Assembly (NCBI RefSeq): GCF_000226565.1
Contig: NC_016041.1
Span: 3,038,001-3,102,000, forward strand
Direction: 5' to 3'
DNA: 64,000 nt
Origin: Glaciecola nitratireducens FR1064
Lineage (GTDB): Bacteria; Pseudomonadota; Gammaproteobacteria; Enterobacterales; Alteromonadaceae
A model generated the notes under the pieces. It was not told the DNA's origin. It made no database searches and saw only the letters and a list, made by a program, of their open reading frames with translations. Within the stretch, counting starts at the first letter, position 1. The number at the start of each line of letters is the position of its first letter. Positions 1 to 8,150 of the stretch are shown here, piece by piece. The position numbers and the translations under genes were made by a program.

Positions 1-31
1 AAACATTAAGAAATATTCCGTCCCGAGGTAG

Positions 32-367
32 CTATTTTTCAGCGCTAATTCTGGGGTTTTGGCATTGCCAACAAATTGCAAATTGATATTCATTCATCTG
101 TCCACAATGCAAGCAAGCCCAATCATTTTTATTATCAGGGCTTATTTCGGCTTGCTCTTCGTAAAAACGTTTTAGGACTCTTTGCGCTTTCGGTTGCCAT
201 TCGTCATCCTGAAGCCAAATTTCTGGTTCAGAATCCATCGGTGGTATTTCACCAATAGCGCCTTGAACTAGCTCATTTTTAACAAAACAGGGAATACCAG
301 CCTCATCTAAAATACTTTTTACTTGGTAAACATGAAATCTGTCATGATGGCAAAAAAATCGCTGCAT
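32..367 (-). CDS. DUF2007 domain protein with C-terminal zinc ribbon
   Basis: A 111-residue cytoplasmic protein. The first ~70 residues resemble the DUF2007 family (putative signal-transducing fold; a short alpha/beta module that may bind a partner protein). The C-terminus carries two CxxC knuckles (C85/C88 and C99/C102) typical of a RanBP2-like zinc ribbon, a common architecture for this family in gammaproteobacteria. The start is supported by an AAGGAG box about 6 nt upstream of the ATG. No signal peptide or membrane segment is seen. The biochemical role is unknown. The gene stands alone, with about 300 bp of apparently non-coding DNA upstream. Confidence 0.8.
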   Translation of the reverse strand: MQRFFCHHDRFHVYQVKSILDEAGIPCFVKNELVQGAIGEIPPMDSEPEIWLQDDEWQPKAQRVLKRFYEEQAEISPDNKNDWACLHCGQMNEYQFAICWQCQNPRISAEK

Positions 368-609
368 TGAATCTCCTTTTACAGATTATTATTATTTTTA
401 CTCTTGTCTAAAACCGACTGTAACGCAGGCTAAATAGTGCATTTCGAAATAAACCTCTAAAAAAATAAGTAGTGCGTTCACACCGTTTTGACTCAAGTTA
501 TCAAGCGAACAGCCAATCCAAAAAAAGCGATTAGAATGATTTGTTTTTATCGTTTTTAATGATAGCCAATTCATCTTACTCTGCAGTTATGAAAGACGCT
601 CGCGGTAAA

Positions 610-621
610 GCACTTAAGTGC
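610..621. promoter_or_regulatory. 12-bp perfect palindrome upstream of a small ORF
   Basis: GCACTTAAGTGC is a perfect 12-bp palindrome, 42 nt before the start of the possible 49-residue ORF at 664. Its position fits an operator or the 5' leader of that ORF, but no regulator can be named. The rest of 368-660 holds AT-rich sequence with no gene that I can support. Confidence 0.25.
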
Positions 622-663
622 AACTCCCGCCAACTAAACTAATATTCAAACAAGGAAAACACA

Positions 664-813
664 ATGTACGATATCATCATACAACTAAACAAGCGCCTGC
701 TGCTGATCAGACAAAAAGAGACTGTTCAAGTGTGCAATTTCAAGGATAATTATTACGGTGATCAATATTGCTGCACTGTGGAGCAGATAAAATTAAACAA
801 CAAGCCCCGCTGA
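664..813 (+). CDS. possible small protein, 49 aa, unknown
   Basis: An ATG ORF of 49 codons, preceded by AAGGA at about 7-nt spacing, which is better than expected by chance. The product is mixed polar/hydrophobic with an Ile-rich start, a basic patch and a paired cysteine (YCC), and no recognised domain. Its last codons and stop sit inside the hairpin that appears to terminate pilU from the other side, so its own mRNA would end in or next to that hairpin. It could be a genuine small protein or a chance ORF. Conservation in relatives would decide. Confidence 0.4.
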   Translation: MYDIIIQLNKRLLLIRQKETVQVCNFKDNYYGDQYCCTVEQIKLNNKPR

Positions 814-823
814 TAGCGGGGCT
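801..823 (-). terminator. intrinsic terminator for pilU
   Basis: AAGCCCCGC and GCGGGGCTT form a 9-bp stem with a TGATA loop. Read on the minus strand, the stem is followed by a T-rich run (TTGTTGTTTAATTTT), as expected for a rho-independent terminator downstream of the pilT-pilU unit. On the plus strand there is no U-tract. Confidence 0.7.
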
Positions 824-863
824 TGGTAGACAAACTAAGAAGTGAAGACTAGCAACATTCCCA

Positions 864-1979
864 TTAGCCCATATCGAATGATACGTTCGACAAGCTGCCC
901 AAACCGGTGCCCTCCTGACTATCTAACTTAATCATTAAGCGTAAATCATTCGGTGAGTCAGCATTATGCATCGCTTGCTCTTCGGAAATACGATTTTCTT
1001 TAAACAGCTCATACAAAGCCATGTCAAAGCTCTGCATCCCCTGCTCTTTGCCTTTCATCATCGCTTCTTTAAGCATGCCTATCTCATTGCGCTGAATTAA
1101 ATCTGACACTAGCGGCGAATTCAAAAGGATCTCTATTGCAGCAACTCGACCTTTACCATCGATAGTGGGGACCAATTGCTGAGCAACAATAGCACGAATA
1201 TTTTGACTTAAATCGAAACGCAGCTTCTGATGCAGGTTTTGTGGAGCTAAATGCATGATGCGCTCAATTGCTTGGTTCGCATTATTCGCATGCAGTGTCG
1301 CGACGCATAAATGACCCGTGTCAGCGAAAGACATTGCATACTCCATGGTCTCCATAGAGCGAATTTCACCAATCAAAATAACATCAGGTGCCTGACGCAA
1401 TGAGCTCTTCAACGCGTCATCAAATGTATGCGTGTCGATGCCTACTTCACGCTGAGTAACCACGCAGTTATTGTGTTCATGCACAAACTCAATTGGGTCC
1501 TCAATGGTCAGGATATGCCCATGAGAGTGCTGGTTTCGATGCCCGATGAGTGCTGCTAGAGAGGTAGATTTGCCGGTGCCTGTGCCGCCCACGAACAACA
1601 CCAAGCCCTTTTTAGACATGATGATGTCTTTCAATACAGGTGGTAAACCTAAATCGTCTGCATTTGGAATTTGTGTCACGATGCGGCGAATAACCATTCC
1701 CGCTTGATCTCGCTGCCAAAAAGCACTGCACCTGAAACGACCAATGCCGTCTATCGAAATAGCAAAATTACACTCTTTGTCATCAGCAAAGCTCTTTTTT
1801 TGCTTTTCATTCATTGTATCGTGAACCAGCTCCAGCGCCTCTTGCTCAGTTAAATTCATCGTCGTTAGCGGTGTCATGCGTCCGTTAATTTTAGCACTGA
1901 CTGGCATGCCTACCGTAATGAATAAATCTGATGCACTGTGCACCACCATGTCTTGTAAATACTGATGTAAACCTAACAT
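864..1979 (-). CDS. pilU: type IV pilus retraction ATPase PilU
   Basis: A 371-residue hexameric secretion-type ATPase that assists PilT in type IV pilus retraction at the inner-membrane base of the pilus. The Walker A motif GGTGTGKS is at residues 131-138, followed by the Asp box (TIEDPIEF), a Walker B-type DVILIGEIR, and the His box. Length and order match PilU. The shared fold with the upstream PilT, and the extended C-terminus compared with PilT, separate the two paralogues. AGAGGA precedes the ATG. It lies 63 nt downstream of pilT and is probably co-transcribed; a hairpin terminator follows. Confidence 0.93.
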   Translation of the reverse strand: MLGLHQYLQDMVVHSASDLFITVGMPVSAKINGRMTPLTTMNLTEQEALELVHDTMNEKQKKSFADDKECNFAISIDGIGRFRCSAFWQRDQAGMVIRRIVTQIPNADDLGLPPVLKDIIMSKKGLVLFVGGTGTGKSTSLAALIGHRNQHSHGHILTIEDPIEFVHEHNNCVVTQREVGIDTHTFDDALKSSLRQAPDVILIGEIRSMETMEYAMSFADTGHLCVATLHANNANQAIERIMHLAPQNLHQKLRFDLSQNIRAIVAQQLVPTIDGKGRVAAIEILLNSPLVSDLIQRNEIGMLKEAMMKGKEQGMQSFDMALYELFKENRISEEQAMHNADSPNDLRLMIKLDSQEGTGLGSLSNVSFDMG

Positions 1980-2042
1980 ACTTGATCCTCTGAGCTATTT
2001 GGATGCATTACTTGCCCATAACGCACCGCATCTGCAAATGCC

Positions 2043-3086
2043 TTACATACCTATTGATGGCGCTTTATCTATCGACTTAGATGCTGCATCATTGGCTGTA
2101 ATAACGCCCATCGCAACCAAGCGCTGTAAACATTGATCCATTGTTTGCATGCCGTGCTGCTGTCCCGTTTGAATCACAGAATACATCTGCGGTACTTTGT
2201 CTTCACGTATGAGGTTTCTAATGGCAGGAATACCTATCATGATTTCATGTGCAGCTACTCGACCGCCACCAACCTTTTTCATTAAGGTTTGTGAAATTAC
2301 CGCTCGCAACGATTCAGACAGCATTGAACGTACCATCGACTTTTCTTCCGCTGGGAACACGTCAATAATACGGTCGATAGTTTTTGGCGCTGAGTTCGTG
2401 TGAAGCGTTCCGAAGACTAAGTGACCAGTTTCAGCCGCTGATATTGCAAGACGGATAGTCTCTAAATCTCGTAATTCACCGACCAAAATAACGTCTGGGT
2501 CTTCACGCAGCGCCGAGCGCAACGCGTTATTAAAGCTTTTCGTATCGCGATGCACTTCACGCTGATTCATTACACACATCTTATTCTTGTGCACAAATTC
2601 TATTGGATCTTCAATGGTGAGAATATGCTCTCGCTTATGCGTGTTTATATGGTCAACCATTGCAGCAAGTGTGGTACTTTTACCTGAGCCTGTTGCACCT
2701 GTTACCAAAACAATGCCCGTCGGCTGATTAATGATTTGTTTAAATATTTCCGGTGCACCCAATTGGTCTAGTGTTAGAATGTCACTTGGAATAGTTCTTA
2801 AAACAGCTGCAGCACCGCGATTTTGCACAAAAGCATTAACCCTGAAACGAGATAAATCTTTTATTTCAAAAGAAAAATCGCATTCTAGGTTTTCTTCGTA
2901 ATCTTTACGTTGGTGGTCATTCATGATGCTAAAAATCAAAGCATGCACTTGTTTGTGGTCAAGTGGTTCAACATTGAGACGTCGCATTTCACCATCCACA
3001 CGGATAATGGGAGGCAATCCTGCAGATAGGTGTAAATCTGAGGCTTTGTTGCTTACACTAAAAGCGAGTAGTTCGTTAATGTCCAA
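2043..3086 (-). CDS. pilT: type IV pilus twitching motility ATPase PilT
   Basis: A 347-residue retraction motor that powers pilus disassembly (twitching, DNA uptake, surface sensing). Visible motifs are Walker A GATGSGKS at 130-137, the Asp box TIEDPIEF at about 157-164, Walker B DVILVGE at about 198-204, the His box around GTLHT, and the PilT hallmark AIRNLIRE at 288-295. The start codon is TTG: it aligns with the usual N-terminus (family consensus beginning MDI-ELL), and GGAG lies about 9 nt upstream. It is divergent from yggS, the usual arrangement in gammaproteobacteria. Confidence 0.95.
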   Translation of the reverse strand: MDINELLAFSVSNKASDLHLSAGLPPIIRVDGEMRRLNVEPLDHKQVHALIFSIMNDHQRKDYEENLECDFSFEIKDLSRFRVNAFVQNRGAAAVLRTIPSDILTLDQLGAPEIFKQIINQPTGIVLVTGATGSGKSTTLAAMVDHINTHKREHILTIEDPIEFVHKNKMCVMNQREVHRDTKSFNNALRSALREDPDVILVGELRDLETIRLAISAAETGHLVFGTLHTNSAPKTIDRIIDVFPAEEKSMVRSMLSESLRAVISQTLMKKVGGGRVAAHEIMIGIPAIRNLIREDKVPQMYSVIQTGQQHGMQTMDQCLQRLVAMGVITANDAASKSIDKAPSIGM

Positions 3087-3169
3087 TGTAGGTTACTCCA
3101 AAAAATAATTGCTGATGCGAACGCTGATACAAATTAATCTTGTAATACTAAAACTTGAGAAATCAATTT

Positions 3170-3859
3170 ATGACAAATCATATTGCCGAAAACCTTCTGT
3201 CAGTTCATGCTCAAATAAAACAGTGCGCGGTGCAGGCTGGTCGTGATCCGAACAATATTGAATTGTTAGCCGTAAGTAAAACCAAACCCGTATCGGATAT
3301 TGTCCTTGCGTATGAAGCAGGACACCGTTCCTTCGGTGAGAATTATGTCCAAGAGGGCGTCGACAAAATAGCTGAACTAAAGCACTTAACTGATATCTCT
3401 TGGCATTTTATCGGCCCGTTGCAGTCAAACAAGAGTCGTTTAGTGGCAGAAAATTTCGATTGGATGCATTCCGTCGATCGCTATAAAATTGCAAAGCGTT
3501 TACATGAACAGCGCCCTCACTATGCCAAACCGTTGAATATCTGTATTCAAATTAATATAGACGAAGAAGAAACGAAAGCAGGTATATTACCGCACGAACT
3601 CATGCCGCTATTGTCAGATTGCGAAAAGCTAGACCGAGTGTGCATAAGAGGTTTAATGGCCATTCCAAAAGCAAGCAAAGTAAAATCGGAACAGATGACC
3701 TCTTTTAAAAAAGTGCAGGCTTTATTCGCCACTTGCCAGCAAAAGTATCCACAATTTGATACCCTATCCATTGGAATGAGCGGTGACATACCAGCGGCAA
3801 TTGAATGCGGCTCCACAATCGTTCGTGTTGGTACTGCTATTTTTGGCGCTCGCGATTAA
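3170..3859 (+). CDS. yggS: YggS-family PLP homeostasis protein
   Basis: A 229-residue cytosolic PLP-binding barrel protein of the YggS/PROSC family, which buffers free pyridoxal phosphate and has no known enzymatic turnover. The PLP lysine is in AVSKTKP (K37). The C-terminal glycine-rich GMSGDIPAAIECGSTIVRVGTAIFG segment binds the phosphate. The ATG at 3170 is chosen because homologues begin close to it; an in-frame TTG at 3155 has no better ribosome site. It heads the conserved yggS-proC-yggT set. Confidence 0.92.
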   Translation: MTNHIAENLLSVHAQIKQCAVQAGRDPNNIELLAVSKTKPVSDIVLAYEAGHRSFGENYVQEGVDKIAELKHLTDISWHFIGPLQSNKSRLVAENFDWMHSVDRYKIAKRLHEQRPHYAKPLNICIQINIDEEETKAGILPHELMPLLSDCEKLDRVCIRGLMAIPKASKVKSEQMTSFKKVQALFATCQQKYPQFDTLSIGMSGDIPAAIECGSTIVRVGTAIFGARD

Positions 3860-3970
3860 TTATGACGCTAGCAATTAATGCAGACACAATTATGTGTGGC
3901 GGCACGAGTTTGTTGCCGCCCATTTGTTGCTAAAACAATATTCATTAATTAACAAATATGAAGGAGAAAC

Positions 3971-4792
3971 ATGCAAGCACGTAAGTTAAGTTTTATAGGC
4001 GCGGGTAATATGCCCCGAAGCATTATCAGTGGTTTAGTGAATGGCGGATATGACCCGAAGCTGATTACTGCATCCAATCCATCTACTCCGAAATTAGATG
4101 CGCTATCAAAGGATTTTGGCATTAACACGACTCAATCAAACGTTGAGGCATGTGAAGCCGGTGATGTCGTCATTTTGTCGGTTAAACCGCAAATCATGGC
4201 AGCAACCTGTGCAGATTTGATAGAGAAGACATCGCTTGATGGTAAAATCATGGTGTCAATTGCGGCAGGCATAACCACTGATCGGCTAATCGAGATGCTA
4301 GGCGATTACGATCAAGTCGTGCGCACTATGCCAAACACGCCATCCTCTCTCAGCAAAGGTATGACCGGGCTTTACGCTCCAGATTCAGTGGCCCAGAGCG
4401 ATCGCGACTTTGTTGCTCATGTGATGAACCATGTTGGTAAAACACTGTGGGTAAAAGAAGACAGCCAGATTAATACGGTTATTGCAGCGGCGGGAAGCAG
4501 CCCAGCATATTTGTACTTATTCGCACAAGCAATGCAGGATGAAGCCATTAAAATGGGGCTGAGTAAAGATGACTCGCGCTTACTAGTGCAACAAGCCTTG
4601 CTGGGTAGTGCAGAAATGATTTGTCATAATCCAGACCTTGAAATAAGTGAACTCAGAGCCCAAGTTACATCTAAAGGGGGGACAACGCACGAAGCAGTTC
4701 GTACCTTCCAAGAAAACAACCTAGAAGCGATTGTCAGCAAAGCCATGCAGGCTGCTGTTGCAAGAGCGATAGAAATGTCATCTGACTTTTAA
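3971..4792 (+). CDS. proC: pyrroline-5-carboxylate reductase
   Basis: A 273-residue enzyme catalysing the last step of proline synthesis: NAD(P)H-dependent reduction of pyrroline-5-carboxylate. The Rossmann motif GAGNM is near residues 10-14. The central VRTMPNTPSS and the C-terminal P5CR signature (around AQVTSKGGTTHEAV) are present, and the length is typical. A strong AAGGAG lies upstream of the ATG. It sits 110 nt after yggS; a weak GGCGGCA/TGCCGCC hairpin lies between the two. It is followed 17 nt later by yggT. Confidence 0.95.
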   Translation: MQARKLSFIGAGNMPRSIISGLVNGGYDPKLITASNPSTPKLDALSKDFGINTTQSNVEACEAGDVVILSVKPQIMAATCADLIEKTSLDGKIMVSIAAGITTDRLIEMLGDYDQVVRTMPNTPSSLSKGMTGLYAPDSVAQSDRDFVAHVMNHVGKTLWVKEDSQINTVIAAAGSSPAYLYLFAQAMQDEAIKMGLSKDDSRLLVQQALLGSAEMICHNPDLEISELRAQVTSKGGTTHEAVRTFQENNLEAIVSKAMQAAVARAIEMSSDF

Positions 4793-4809
4793 CTCAAACG
4801 GAATCCAAG

Positions 4810-5352
4810 ATGTTAGCGTTCAATAATTTAATTACCTTGTTATTTGATACTTATGCCATGATTATTTTGGCAAGGCTTTGGCTGCAATGGGCGCGCGCTG
4901 ATTTCTATAATCCGTTTAGTCAATTTGTGGTTAAAGCGACCCAGCCGGCTGTTGGCCCTTTGCGCCGGGTTATTCCGTCTTTAGGTAGGTTCGACACGGC
5001 CACATTCTTGTTTGCATTTTTAATAATTCTGGCAAAGTTTGTTGTGATTTTTATACTTAGCGGCACGATGTTTCCAGTATTGTCGACGCTCATTTTAGTG
5101 CTGTTTGGCCTATTGAAAAGTGCATTTTGGCTGCTTTTTATCGCGTTAATTGCCAACATGATATTGAGTTTTGCACCTAACATTGGTCCTTCAATTCGTT
5201 TTGTTTTACATCAGCTGACCGACCCTTTGCTAGCGCCCATTCGTCAATTTTTGCCAACACTGGGTGGGCTCGACTTTTCTCCGCTAATCCTGATTTTAGC
5301 ACTTCAATTTGCGTTAGATCTGATTGGTCAATATTTACCGTACTTATTGTAA
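4810..5352 (+). CDS. yggT: YggT family integral membrane protein
   Basis: A 180-residue inner-membrane protein with two YGGT repeats (roughly residues 1-85 and 95-180), each a pair of hydrophobic segments carrying a P-x-R-x-x-(I/L)-P-like loop (VGPLRRVIPSLG, LAPIRQFLPTLG). The function is not settled; the family has been linked to osmotic or cation stress tolerance and to membrane organisation. GGAATCC just upstream supports the ATG. It is 17 nt downstream of proC and almost certainly in the same transcript. Confidence 0.9.
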   Translation: MLAFNNLITLLFDTYAMIILARLWLQWARADFYNPFSQFVVKATQPAVGPLRRVIPSLGRFDTATFLFAFLIILAKFVVIFILSGTMFPVLSTLILVLFGLLKSAFWLLFIALIANMILSFAPNIGPSIRFVLHQLTDPLLAPIRQFLPTLGGLDFSPLILILALQFALDLIGQYLPYLL

Positions 5353-5370
5353 TGCCAATTTAATATAGAC

Positions 5371-5403
5371 CGCATGCAGCTCTAACAAGAGTTACTGCAT
5401 GCG
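5371..5403 (+). terminator. hairpin after yggT
   Basis: CGCATGCAG at 5371-5379 pairs with CTGCATGCG at 5395-5403, and an inner CTCT/AGAG extends the stem. TTATTTACTTTT follows. It is a likely terminator or attenuator between yggT and the DUF4426 gene. Confidence 0.5.
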
Positions 5404-5444
5404 TTATTTACTTTTAACGATACGATTTACGAGAAGGAGAAGTC

Positions 5445-5921
5445 ATGACATTCTCAGTCATTCAGCTAAGTAAGAGTTTCATACCAAAAGCGCATGTAGC
5501 CTTAACGCTAGCCTTACTGGCGCTTGCATCACTGTTACTGCAATCCACGGCTAACGCTGAGGAAAAAACGTTGTTAGGTAACTGGGAAGTACATCACATT
5601 GTACTTTCAACCACCTTTTTAACACCTGAAATTGCGAAAGCCAATAACATCGTACGCAGTAAATACAGCGCGTTGGTGAACATTTCAGTATTAGACAGCA
5701 AGGATAAGACTGCACAAAACGTATCGATTACAGGTACCGCCAGAAATTTATTAGGCAACAGCAAAAAGTTATCTTTCAAGAAGGTAACAGAGGGTGACGC
5801 TATTTATTATTTGGCTGTCTTCTCTCATGCGCACAAAGAGAAGTTTCGTTTCGACATTAATATTCAGCAAGGCAACGAGACACAAACGCTGCAACTAGAG
5901 CAAGAAATGTACGTAGACTGA
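5445..5921 (+). CDS. DUF4426 domain secreted protein
   Basis: A 158-residue protein with an N-terminal signal peptide (hydrophobic core about residues 17-33, cleavage likely after ANA at 36-38), so exported to the periplasm. The remainder is a beta-rich DUF4426 domain (GNWEVHH near its start is the typical opening). In many gammaproteobacteria it follows yggT and precedes rdgB/hemW; here convergent yaaA replaces those. AAGGAG precedes the ATG at 5 nt. Function unknown. Confidence 0.85.
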   Translation: MTFSVIQLSKSFIPKAHVALTLALLALASLLLQSTANAEEKTLLGNWEVHHIVLSTTFLTPEIAKANNIVRSKYSALVNISVLDSKDKTAQNVSITGTARNLLGNSKKLSFKKVTEGDAIYYLAVFSHAHKEKFRFDINIQQGNETQTLQLEQEMYVD

Positions 5922-5931
5922 AACGGCAATC

Positions 5932-5970
5932 AAAGCCTGATTTCGATACACCATCGGACTCAGGCTTTTT
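5932..5970. terminator. bidirectional terminator between DUF4426 gene and yaaA
   Basis: AAAGCCTGA (5932-5940) pairs with TCAGGCTTT in 5960-5970, followed by a T-run on the plus strand; the A-run on the other side serves the minus strand. An outer CTGAAAC/GTTTCAG pair extends the stem. It lies between convergent genes. Confidence 0.75.
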
Positions 5971-5974
5971 AGTT

Positions 5975-6796
5975 TCAGCCTTGCTCCGCTCTTTTAAATA
6001 CAAGTTCTGTGGCAGTGCTCTCTGCATCACTGTATTGATATCCTGCACTATCAAAGTTTTTCAATTGCGATACTGAGGTAATGCGGTTTTCGATAATATA
6101 TCTCGCCATAAGGCCACGCGCTTTTTTAGCGTAAAAACTGATAATTTTATATTTTCCGTTTTTTTCATCTTTAAAATGAGGTGTGATGATGGTTGCATCA
6201 AGCAGTTTCTTCTTCACTGAAGTAAAATACTCATTACTTGCTAGGTTCACCAGTACATTACCGCCCTCTTCTTGAGCGCGACTCTTATTTTTAGGCTCGC
6301 TGGCATCCTTAGAATCCTGCAACGCTTTATTTAACTCCTTGGTGATTGAGTCTCCCCAATACTCATATAATGAGTTTCCGCGAGAGTTTTCTAGTTTTGT
6401 TCCCATTTCAAGGCGATATGCTTGCATCAAATCGAGTGGGCGCAGTAAACCATATAGCCCAGATAAAATTCTTAAATGCTTTTGTGCGAACTGAATGTCG
6501 TCCTCTGATAAGGTTTTTGCATCGAGTCCTGAATACACATCTCCGTTAAAGGCAAAGATAGATTGGCGCGCATTATCAGGCGTAAAAGGCGTTGTAAAAC
6601 TTGAAAATCGCTCTGCATTCAATATCGATAGTTTGTCACTAATATGCATCAAGCTAGCTAAATCACTCGGCGCTAGTTTTTTGCAGGTTTTGACCAACGT
6701 TTTTGCATCACTCAACATGCTAGGTTGAGTAAACTCTTCAGTTGGCAGTGGAGATTTAAAATCGAGATTTTTCGCTGGGGAAACAACCATTAACAT
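5975..6796 (-). CDS. yaaA: peroxide stress protein YaaA
   Basis: A 273-residue member of the YaaA/DUF328 family, which limits intracellular iron and DNA damage during hydrogen peroxide stress and whose fold binds DNA. Diagnostic segments are the N-terminal (V)VSPAKNLD, the central [23 protein letters not shown], and the C-terminal [16 protein letters not shown]. Length is somewhat over the E. coli protein because of a Lys/Glu-rich insert near residues 165-180 ([18 protein letters not shown]). AAAAGGA lies a little far upstream of the ATG; a second ATG two codons in is also possible. Confidence 0.92.
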   Translation of the reverse strand: MLMVVSPAKNLDFKSPLPTEEFTQPSMLSDAKTLVKTCKKLAPSDLASLMHISDKLSILNAERFSSFTTPFTPDNARQSIFAFNGDVYSGLDAKTLSEDDIQFAQKHLRILSGLYGLLRPLDLMQAYRLEMGTKLENSRGNSLYEYWGDSITKELNKALQDSKDASEPKNKSRAQEEGGNVLVNLASNEYFTSVKKKLLDATIITPHFKDEKNGKYKIISFYAKKARGLMARYIIENRITSVSQLKNFDSAGYQYSDAESTATELVFKRAEQG

Positions 6797-6950
6797 AGTA
6801 ACTATCTGTCCTTTTCTGTGTGTACGTTAAGAATATGGGGGCAATTTTACACATTTCTATATTTCATCATATAAAAACCATCAATCTGTTATAGCCAGCT
6901 GCCGCCACAATCGGTAATCTAGACGCATTATTTCATTCTAAGGCATAAAA

Positions 6951-7904
6951 ATGACAACACAACTTGAATCATTGCGCACTCTCACGACAGTAGTCGCGGA
7001 TACTGGCGACATTGAAGCGATTAAAAAGTACCAACCGGTAGACGCCACAACCAACCCTTCATTGCTGCTAAAAGCCGCTTCGTTGCCTCAGTACGCTGAG
7101 ATAATCAAAGAGTCCGTGGCATGGGCAAAATCCCAATCAAGCAACGCTGAACAACAGCTCGTTGACGCTGGCGACAAATTAGCTGTCGCCATTGGTAATG
7201 AAATCGTCAACGTCATTCCTGGTCGTATTTCGACCGAGGTCGACGCTAGACTAAGTTTTGATACGGCAGCAACCGTTAAAAAAGCTCACAAGCTGATTAA
7301 ATTATATGATGATGCCGGTATCGATAAGTCTCGTATATTAATTAAAATTGCGTCGACTTGGGAAGGAATAAAAGCGGCAGAGATTCTAGAAAAAGAAGGC
7401 ATCAACTGTAATCTAACGCTACTGTTTAGCTTTGCCCAAGCTAGAGCCTGTGCTGAAGCGGGTGTATTTTTAATTTCACCATTCGTGGGTCGAATTTTAG
7501 ATTGGTTCAAAGCCAGCACAGGTAAAACAGATTACGCAGGCAGTGAAGATCCAGGTGTCGTTTCAGTGACCGAAATCTATAACTATTACAAGTCATACGG
7601 TTACAAAACTGTAGTCATGGGCGCGAGCTTCCGTAATATTGACGAAATACTGTGTCTAGCAGGCTGCGATCGCTTAACCATTAGTCCGCAATTGCTCGAA
7701 GAACTTTCTAACGCACAGGGTGAGGTAAAGCCATATTTAGTCGACAGTGGTAAAGTAAAAAATGTCGGAGATAAAATAACGGAAGCCCAATTTAAATGGG
7801 ATATGAATGAAAATGCAATGGCAACTGAAAAATTGGCCGAAGGTATTCGCAACTTTGCAGGCGATCAAGTCAAATTAGAAGCCTTGTTGAGCAAAATGTT
7901 ATAG
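6951..7904 (+). CDS. tal: transaldolase
   Basis: A 317-residue (TalB-type) enzyme of the non-oxidative pentose phosphate pathway; it transfers a dihydroxyacetone unit from sedoheptulose-7-P to glyceraldehyde-3-P. The Schiff-base lysine is K132 in [12 protein letters not shown], and the first signature [10 protein letters not shown] is at 31-40. The length is typical of the E. coli TalB class. AAGG precedes the ATG. It is followed by pgi 246 nt later on the same strand. Confidence 0.95.
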   Translation: MTTQLESLRTLTTVVADTGDIEAIKKYQPVDATTNPSLLLKAASLPQYAEIIKESVAWAKSQSSNAEQQLVDAGDKLAVAIGNEIVNVIPGRISTEVDARLSFDTAATVKKAHKLIKLYDDAGIDKSRILIKIASTWEGIKAAEILEKEGINCNLTLLFSFAQARACAEAGVFLISPFVGRILDWFKASTGKTDYAGSEDPGVVSVTEIYNYYKSYGYKTVVMGASFRNIDEILCLAGCDRLTISPQLLEELSNAQGEVKPYLVDSGKVKNVGDKITEAQFKWDMNENAMATEKLAEGIRNFAGDQVKLEALLSKML

Positions 7905-8031
7905 ATTCAAGTGACTTACATACTGCTAAATGTATTCTGATGAATGCAAACAATAGCGTGTAAAGTCGATGCGCCACTAATTTTTATAAAAAAACAGTCG
8001 AGCAGATCATCCGCTTTGTGGTTCTGCTCGG

Positions 8032-8059
8032 TTGACACCGTCTAGGGCTTGCATACATT
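8032..8059 (+). promoter_or_regulatory. candidate sigma70 promoter for pgi
   Basis: A consensus -35 TTGACA at 8032-8037 and TACATT at 8054-8059 with 16-nt spacing lie about 90 nt before the pgi start. Just upstream (7997-8030) is an inverted repeat CGAGCAGA...TCTGCTCG that could end tal transcription or act as an operator. Confidence 0.4.
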
Positions 8060-8150
8060 CAAATTGTAACTTATGCGCTGCTTGCTCTTAATTTAGTATG
8101 CCTTATACCCATCTGTTAATGGGCAAAATTTCAAAAATGGAGACTCAACC

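Noticed and set aside
864-3086. PilT and PilU as a recent tandem duplication
   Set aside because: They are ancient, distinct paralogues with different C-termini found together in most gammaproteobacteria with type IV pili.
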